From NCBI GenBank assembly GCA_019916065.1, contig CM034237.1, positions 19,489,752 through 19,553,751 of the forward strand: a DNA stretch of 64,000 nt. Direction: 5' to 3'. Origin of the DNA: Vitellaria paradoxa. Its lineage: Eukaryota > Streptophyta > Magnoliopsida > Ericales > Sapotaceae. Made by a program: the position numbers and the translations under genes. The notes beneath the pieces were generated by a model that made no database searches, was not told where the DNA came from, and was given only the letters and a program-made list of their open reading frames with translations. Each line of letters starts with the position of its first letter. Position 1 is the first letter of the stretch. Shown here in pieces: positions 58,297-64,000 of this stretch.

Positions 58297-59670
58297 TATG
58301 TTTTGGCATTAACCCTTGTATATTAGTAGATTACATTTTATTTACTTATTTATTTATTTTAGTTTTCTTTCTGCCTAGATTAAATTTTAATTTTCTTTTA
58401 GTTTACTTTTATTTGTTTATTCTAACATTTTATCTTGTAGAAGTTTTATTTTTTTCTTTTAGTACAATTTAATTCAAAGGAATAAACTGCTCAAGTTCTT
58501 TTCTTTTCTTCAAATAAGGAAGCTCTTGAGGTAATATCCTTCCTCTCCCTTTTATTTAGTTTTGCACTTCTAATTGGTACTTCACATATATAATTGTTCT
58601 TGTTGGGAGTGCTGTAGAATCTAAGTTGAGGGGATGTATTCGGTGATGCCTTAAGTGGCTTGAATAATGGGTGCATGCTTGGTTTAATTTGTGCTTTGTT
58701 CTTATTTGTGCCTTTGTTGTTATTGTTTCATGCTCATCATCATGCTCATTATTGCACACTACAGACCCACATATGCATCATGGTTCTCACATTGAGGACA
58801 ATGTGAATTTTAAGTTGGGGGGTAGGGTTCGCATGATGACCTTTTGTGCCAAAATTGTAAAAATTTAAAATTTTTTGAGCATCTTTAAGCATAAATACAT
58901 GAATTTAGCATATTTGTACCTACATGTCATCCTTTCTTTCTGGTTTGGTCGATTGTGGAATTAAGTGAGAAAGTGATGAATGAGTTTTGTTCAAGCTTTA
59001 ATAGGAAACTTAGTTCAAGTTGATTGTATAATGACCTTGTGCATCTTTGACTATCAATAGAAGAGTTTATGTGCTTAGGAGTTGATTTTCTTTAACATTG
59101 GTTAATTGAGCATTCTTGGACTAGGTAGAGACTTATACCTCTTAATGGTGAGCTTTTGAGCCTATTATTCTTTTCTTGAGGGGTTGCACATAATCACAGC
59201 TCTTTTATTCTTCACTTTGGTTTCCAATGCACCAATTGCATCACACACACTTGCATTAGTTTCACTTGGCATATTATGAGTTGTTGCGAGCTTTGAACAT
59301 GATGCTAGGCCATCTTTGCTATTGTTGGGCCTCTTTATCCTTTCTTGGTTATGAATTATCCTAGGAACCAACTTGAAGCCTTTTAAATAAAGTGTGTGAC
59401 ATATTTATATATATTTTTCTTGGTTCTCACCTCATATATTATCCCTTAGCCTTATTCACACACTTTTAGCCTTACCCTTACATGTCTTGGGTTGTGAAAG
59501 CGCCTTAATGTCAATGATGTGAATGGGGGTTGGGAATGAAAATTTTTAAGAGCATATTGAGAGGAAATATTGGGTGGAGAATCTAGCTGATGTATTTTCA
59601 TTATTTCAAAAAAAAGAAAGAAAAAAAAAAAAAGAAAAAAAAAAGAAAAAAAAAAGAAAGAAAAAAAAAG

Positions 59671-59701
<31 letters not shown>

Positions 59702-60592
59702 GGATTGCCATTCCTTTTTGTTCGTGTAATTCTGGGACTTGTGCATTGTATTAGAATTATTGAGAATGTCCCATGAGTCGTTTATTAGTTTGTGAATAAG
59801 CTTCTTGTTGTAGTTCTTGTTGGGTTTGGAAAGGAATTGGGTAGTTTGGGACTTGTGCGCACTTGAGCATCTTTATCCCAAGACATGTGCTTTGATTTCC
59901 ATATCCTCCATTGTTAACCATTACCCCTGGCCAAGTTACAACCAAAACAAAGACCTAGTGGATTCTAAGCAAGCAACTCTTATATTTTGCATGTAGTGGT
60001 CTTATGTAGGTTGTGTGGTGTGATCTCTTACATATGCATTGGAACATGGTTATGAGCTGTCCACTTTGAATTTTATTTTAGTTCACTCAATTATTTGTGG
60101 GGTTATGTGCAATTAGGATAGCATCATATGCTAATAGGTGTGTGTGAACCCTTGATGAGTGAATTTCTTTTTATGAGTGGTACCTTGTGAGCATTTGAAG
60201 TCAAAACCTAGCTCCATTTATGCTCTTGCAACCTTGTTGAATGAATGAAACAATTTTGCACACATGCTCTTTCTACTTTGATAGTCCATGCATTAATGCT
60301 TAGCACTTGGGAATTACACATGATATTTGGGTTTTGTGACTTGTTAGGCTTGAACTTGATTCATTGTTGATCTTAATCATTTTTTTAACACTTTGAGACC
60401 ATACCATAGAATTTTGTGGGTAAATTCACTGCAAACCCTCACGAGACCTTACTCGTCCATTAGGGGGAACCTAGGGGTTTAAAGGGCTTGCTGCACGTAG
60501 CTAAGTGTAGCCGTGTTTCCAACGAAAAGAGAAATAGGATGGTAGTTGCATTTCATTTTAATAAAGGGCATTGCTAGAGACTAGCAACGTTC
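58297..60592 (+). other. Athila-type interior without coding sequence
   Basis: No pol-like protein in any frame. It contains a second polypurine-like tract (AAGTTGGGGGGTAGGG, about 58812-58827) preceded by GAGGACAATGTGAATTT, and an A-rich run of AAAG/AAAAAG type at about 59607-59702. The rest is unstructured, with short frames only. Confidence 0.75.
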
Positions 60593-60605
60593 AAGTTGGG
60601 GGGTG
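60593..60605 (+). promoter_or_regulatory. Athila-type polypurine tract
   Basis: AAGTTGGGGGGTG directly before the TG that opens the 3' LTR, the position of the plus-strand primer. Confidence 0.9.
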
Positions 60606-62344
60606 TGATTACACTTGAAAAGTGTAATTACAAACTCCACATTTTGATACTCATTGATGCATTTAAGTAGTTAATTTCAAAGTTTTATCGTTATTTTATT
60701 ATTTATAGTGTTTATTCTCTTAATTGCAGGTAAAAGGGGAAAATACGTGAGATTAGCAGTGTTGAAAGTGGCTTCCGAGGAAGAAAAAATGGTCCAAAGT
60801 TCAAGATAGTTGAAGTGGTGTGCAGCTGAAGTTCCAGCTTGACACCTTGTCAGTATTTAGACCATAACTTTTCACTCACAACTCGGATTGACCTGATTCT
60901 TTTTGGGTTGGAAAGAAGACTCAAAGGGCTACAACTTTCGTGCTTTAGCCGAAGCCTGAATCGATCTTTTGCGAGGTCAAAATCGCAGTGGAAGTTGAGG
61001 ACAGAAAGCTGTCAGAAGCAGCAAATGAGAAACAGAACTTGAAGAACAAAGTTTCTGTGGTCCGGACCACCTGCCAAATGGTCCAGACCACAGTGTGTTA
61101 TGCGCGCGCGGCTTCACTGCATCTTTTAGGGTTTTCTTTACAACTTCTTTATAACATCTGCTACATGGCCGACCCAAGGGAGCCTTAGTTGTTAGTTCTA
61201 CATACTTTAGGAACCTTTTTTTCATATTTTCAGATACTTTGAGAGTTTTAGAATAGCTTTTTTTGAGAGTTTTCAATTACTTGTCTTGTTTATGGAGTTG
61301 TTCGATGTTTGGTTATTCTTCGCTGCACTGCTCTTTCATTACGTAGTTTCAGAGTTGCTTGCCGTGTAAGTTGACTTTCGTTTCGTTAATTTAATATATG
61401 ATTTATTATTTTCTAGTGGTAGATCTAATGTTTATGCCTTCGTTTATTGCTTTCGTTTCGTTTAAAATCATGCTAGAGTAGAAACCCTAGTTCTTGATTC
61501 ACTGAATCAATGAAGGGTGATTCGTTATAAGTTGAGGGATGAACGTAGATCCTTCGCATGGGTTTTGAAAACCTATGTGAAGTGATCTACAATTTTCAAA
61601 TCTGATTTGTTTGTTTAGAAAAATTTTTAACTCGAATGTTTTTATCATAAAATATTTCCAGTTTTATTTTTCATAATGAAACGTGAGTTTAAAACTGTGT
61701 ATCGAGAAATTTTGGAATCTATTCACTCCTAAATCAGATTTGAACTCGAATGTTTTTATCATAAAATATTTCCAGTTTTATTTTCCATAATGAAACGTGA
61801 GTTTAAAACTGTGTATCGAGGAATTTTGGAATGTATTGAAAATCTTTCCCAATCCATAGATCCTTTGACGTGAACTATGGATTGTATTTAAAATCATCCC
61901 TTGGTGAAATAACAGATTACTTGGAATTGTGAAGGTTGAATCAAGAACCCTTTTCTATTAGAATTTCAATTTGATAAAATCACTGTTTTAAATTTCTTAT
62001 AAATCTTGTTTGCAATTAGATTAGGTTATTCTTTAAATTTAAGTTTAGTAATTTTAATTTGCTGAGTTATTTAAATTAGTTCGAATTTTATTTAAGTTGA
62101 AACATTCCTTTAATTAGTAATTACTTTGTTTTTAGTTTAATTTCTCAAATTTCAACTCTATCAAATCCAATTTAAGTTAATTGCAACTTTAATTCTAATT
62201 CAATCCTACAATTCATATTTGAACTTAGAAACTGAGACTTATAGGCTCCCTGTGGATTCGACCTCGGACTCACCGAGATTAAAACTACACCGCACACCCT
62301 TGCACTTGGGGGTTAATTAGCACTGCACTATTTACGAGCGGTCA
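60606..62344 (+). mobile_element. Athila-type 3' LTR (1739 bp)
   Basis: Same length as the 5' LTR with about 15 base differences, mostly in the first 600 bp and around the start of the 114-bp duplication. One difference breaks the second GGTCCGGACC motif (here GGTCCAGACC, near 61081). Confidence 0.95.
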
Positions 62345-62349
62345 TATCC

Positions 62350-62414
62350 TTACTCAGACGCCCTAGTTGGGTAAGGGCCGAGCAGGTAATTTGTTAGATG
62401 TCTCGTGCCTAGCA
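62350..62414 (-). mobile_element. Gypsy 5' LTR, outer segment
   Basis: Last piece of the split Tat-like LTR, after the second TATCC, ending CCTAGCA. The TAGCA end pairs with TGCTA at 51518. The exact limit could be a few bases off. Confidence 0.5.
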
Positions 62415-62424
62415 CAGGATCTCC

Positions 62425-63450
62425 CTATATTATAAGGTATCAATGTTAAGAGCTTATACTAAACTACAAATTTAAGGCGGCCAACCACTAGAAATAAAAT
62501 AACAATTTGAAAAATAAGCAGAGTCCTGATATGTGCCAAGTTACAATTTTTTTTTCAATTATCTCATCAAATAATTCATAGTTGGTTTCAAGGACGCCCA
62601 TGTCTAAAAGGTCACCAAAAGCACACCTAAAAACTAAAAGTAAATTAATATATATTTTCTATATATGTATACACATGCAAAAGACACTAAATGTTCAATA
62701 CATACAATTTTATTAGACAACTTATTCACCAAATCTTTCCTTCTATGCAAAGCTCATCCACATGTCCTCTAATTAACTAATTGTTAGTAACTTATAATAG
62801 TTTATTAGGATCTTTCTAAGAAAATATATGACAACATTAAGTTTAAATTTTAAATTACAAAGATTCTTAATTAAACTAAATAATTTAATATTATTTTTCA
62901 TTAAATAATATTATTTATTTAGTTAATTATTTAATTTTAATTATTATTTTTTTATTATTTTTACTCGGTAAAAAAGTGAAAATTAAAGGAATTGTCAGCG
63001 TATCAAGTCATTATCTTTTTCTAAGGAGGCACTTGAAAAAAAGAAGATAATGACACTACTATACTAATGGTAGATCAAATATGAACCACAATTTTAATTG
63101 GCATTTTAGGAATAAAAAATTCCTTTACTTGTACAACAAGCATTTGTTTTCATAACATAATTTTTTGGAAAAAAAAGAGGAATTTAAAATTACTTTCTCT
63201 TGTGATGAAAAGGTGGAGTGTAAAAATTATATAATTTTAGAAATAAAAAATAAATTACTATGAAATGTCTTTCTTACATTTTCTAATCCAACAAAATAAA
63301 AACATATATTTAAATTTTTTTTTATTTTTTTCCTTTCCTTTCATTTCTTCTTATTATTTTTTTTGTAACATTTTTAGCCCTCACTGCAGAATCTGTTATT
63401 CAGACACACATGCTAAGGCCTCAATTATATTGCCGTTTTCAAATGGTCTT
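62425..63450. repeat. Unclassified dispersed repeat, copy 2 (no internal insertion)
   Basis: Collinear with 19205-21170 from ATAAGGTATC to TTATTCAGACACACATG and CAATTATATTGCCGTTTTCA. It lacks the 834-bp solo LTR present in copy 1, so it serves as the empty site. The gypsy LTR sits directly on its left. Confidence 0.75.
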
Positions 63451-63504
63451 GTTGAAATAGTTCTACTATCATGTTAAGTCACCAATTGTTCCAAAAGTTT
63501 AAGC

Positions 63505-63932
63505 TGTTAGGATTTCTTGAAATCAGAGTCCAAGTTTACCATCAATCTCAGCCCACCGAGAGAAATGGGTTGTTACTCCCTCCACCCTAAGCCTAGATGT
63601 GTGAAAGGGCCCACCGAGAGAAACGACCCAAGACCCGATGCGTGAAAGAGGAGATTGTTGCGATGTTCCTACATCAATTGTAGAATGGGTTGGTGGTTAG
63701 TATGTCAGTGTGAGTGAAAACCTTACCTCATAAAGTAGCTTTTGGAGATAAGAAAGGCCCAAGACCACCCAACACTGGCATCAGAGCTTTGGTTCCAAGA
63801 AGTCTTGAATTCGAATCTTGTTATTCCCCATTTATTGCTATACACTTTGTTTGCTTATATTAGTACACAATATTTGATTTAGTTTGCTTGCCTCTACTCC
63901 ATGAGTAAATTAGGGTTACATGTGAGAAGGAG
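63505..63932 (+). mobile_element. TRIM-like small LTR element (5' LTR, primer site, short interior)
   Basis: LTR 63505-63774 (270 bp), TGTTAGG...CCAACA. One base later comes TGGCATCAGAGCT (63776-63788), a one-mismatch version of the initiator tRNA-Met primer site. The interior is only about 145 bp and non-coding, and ends in a purine tract GTGAGAAGGAG (63922-63932). Instead of a second TGTTAGG LTR, Athila-type LTR sequence follows at the next base. Without the 3' LTR in view the TRIM assignment is tentative. Confidence 0.6.
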
Positions 63933-64000
63933 TGATTACACTTGAAAACTGTAGTCATAAACCTTGATTTCCATGCTAATACCAGTAATTTATGTTTTAA
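63933..64000 (+). mobile_element. Beginning of another Athila-type LTR, cut by the window end
   Basis: TGATTACACTTGAAAACTG, then TAGTCATAAACC: the same start as the LTR at 54547, but with the hairpin's second arm changed. It diverges further within the last 40 bases, so it is a different subfamily or an older copy. Confidence 0.6.

Larger units (their letters stand above)
54547..62344 (+). mobile_element. Complete Athila-type Ty3/gypsy element, gag-only, 7.8 kb, duplication TATCC
   Basis: Two 1739-bp LTRs (54547-56285 and 60606-62344), both TG...CA, with the exact duplication TATCC at 54542-54546 and 62345-62349. It has a tRNA-Asp-type primer site, one gag-type reading frame, and a GTTGGGGGG polypurine tract. 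The interior is about 4.3 kb and carries no protease, reverse transcriptase, RNase H or integrase, so it depends on proteins from an autonomous relative. By my hand count the LTRs differ at about 15 of 1739 positions (about 0.9%), so the insertion is recent, younger than all elements around it. Confidence 0.95.
48091..62414 (-). mobile_element. Ty3/gypsy (Tat/Retand-like) element, truncated, with two later insertions in its 5' LTR
   Basis: Minus orientation. The coding part runs from gag (about 51430) to RNase H, where it breaks off at 48091 against CACTA sequence. The 5' LTR (about 591 bp when insertions are discounted) begins TGCTA at 51518 and ends TAGCA at 62414. It is split by a solo LTR at 51678-54175 and a complete Athila-type element at 54547-62344. 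Next to the LTR, the minus strand reads GTCTATGGGAACTCGAC, like the sequence that follows the primer site in Tat-lineage elements, but the TGGCGCC part itself is lost. The outer LTR limit is an inference from the TGCTA/TAGCA pairing. Confidence 0.7.

Noticed and set aside
58297..60592. Possible pol region of the Athila-type element
   Set aside because: No RT, protease, RNase H or integrase motif in any frame; only short frames remain.
63505..63774. Cassandra element (LTR with 5S rRNA)
   Set aside because: The LTR is about the right size and the primer site fits, but I see no 5S-like sequence with A and C boxes.

Overview
The window looks like nuclear DNA of a flowering plant, probably a eudicot. 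It is AT-rich, has GA and AT microsatellites, and is packed with nested plant transposable elements: Ty1/copia, Ty3/gypsy (Athila, Tat-like and chromovirus-like), LINE, CACTA and PIF/Harbinger. I see no intact host gene, rRNA or tRNA. Two broken host genes can be read: a mitochondrial NADPH:adrenodoxin/ferredoxin reductase fragment and an HD-Zip I homeobox-leucine zipper fragment.

Layout. 1-6478: microsatellites, then an antisense LINE (3' end 2184-2404, RT piece 4711-5010) separated by an antisense Athila-type LTR piece (2405-2922) and a decayed copia RT/RNase H with its 3' LTR (2990-4710). 6479-19118: a 12.6-kb CACTA element flanked by the 3-bp repeat CTT. It carries minus-strand TNPA-like and TNP2-like remnants, a higher-order tandem array, and a nested 1.2-kb Harbinger-like element with an almost pure A/T core. 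19205-21170: an unclassified dispersed repeat with an 834-bp solo LTR inside it; a second, unoccupied copy lies at 62425-63450. 21433-22875: antisense Athila-type solo LTR with repeat TCTTC. 23830-30277: decayed PIF/Harbinger element with a Myb-like ORF1 and a DDE transposase; between them sits an antisense HD-Zip I fragment with introns. 32656-35640: minus-strand adrenodoxin reductase pseudogene, with one exon split by a non-autonomous copia element (gag-protease only) and an Athila-type LTR in an upstream intron. 37080-41690: little recognisable, except a tiny SINE-like insertion. 41690-42170: LINE RNase H remnant. 42415-48090: a second, truncated copy of the CACTA family. 48091-62414: a minus-strand Tat-like gypsy element whose 5' LTR was hit by a 2.5-kb chromovirus-like LTR (now solo, repeat GTATT) and by a complete, young, gag-only Athila-type element (54547-62344, repeat TATCC). 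63505-64000: a small TRIM-like LTR element whose polypurine tract runs straight into another Athila-type LTR.

Nothing here is an operon. The order of events can be read from target-site duplications and interrupted homologies. The observations most worth following up are the HD-Zip I fragment inside the Harbinger element, the reductase gene broken by a gag-protease copia element, and the dimeric tandem array shared by both CACTA copies. Coordinates and identities were worked out by eye; family names rest on recognised motifs, not on database searches.
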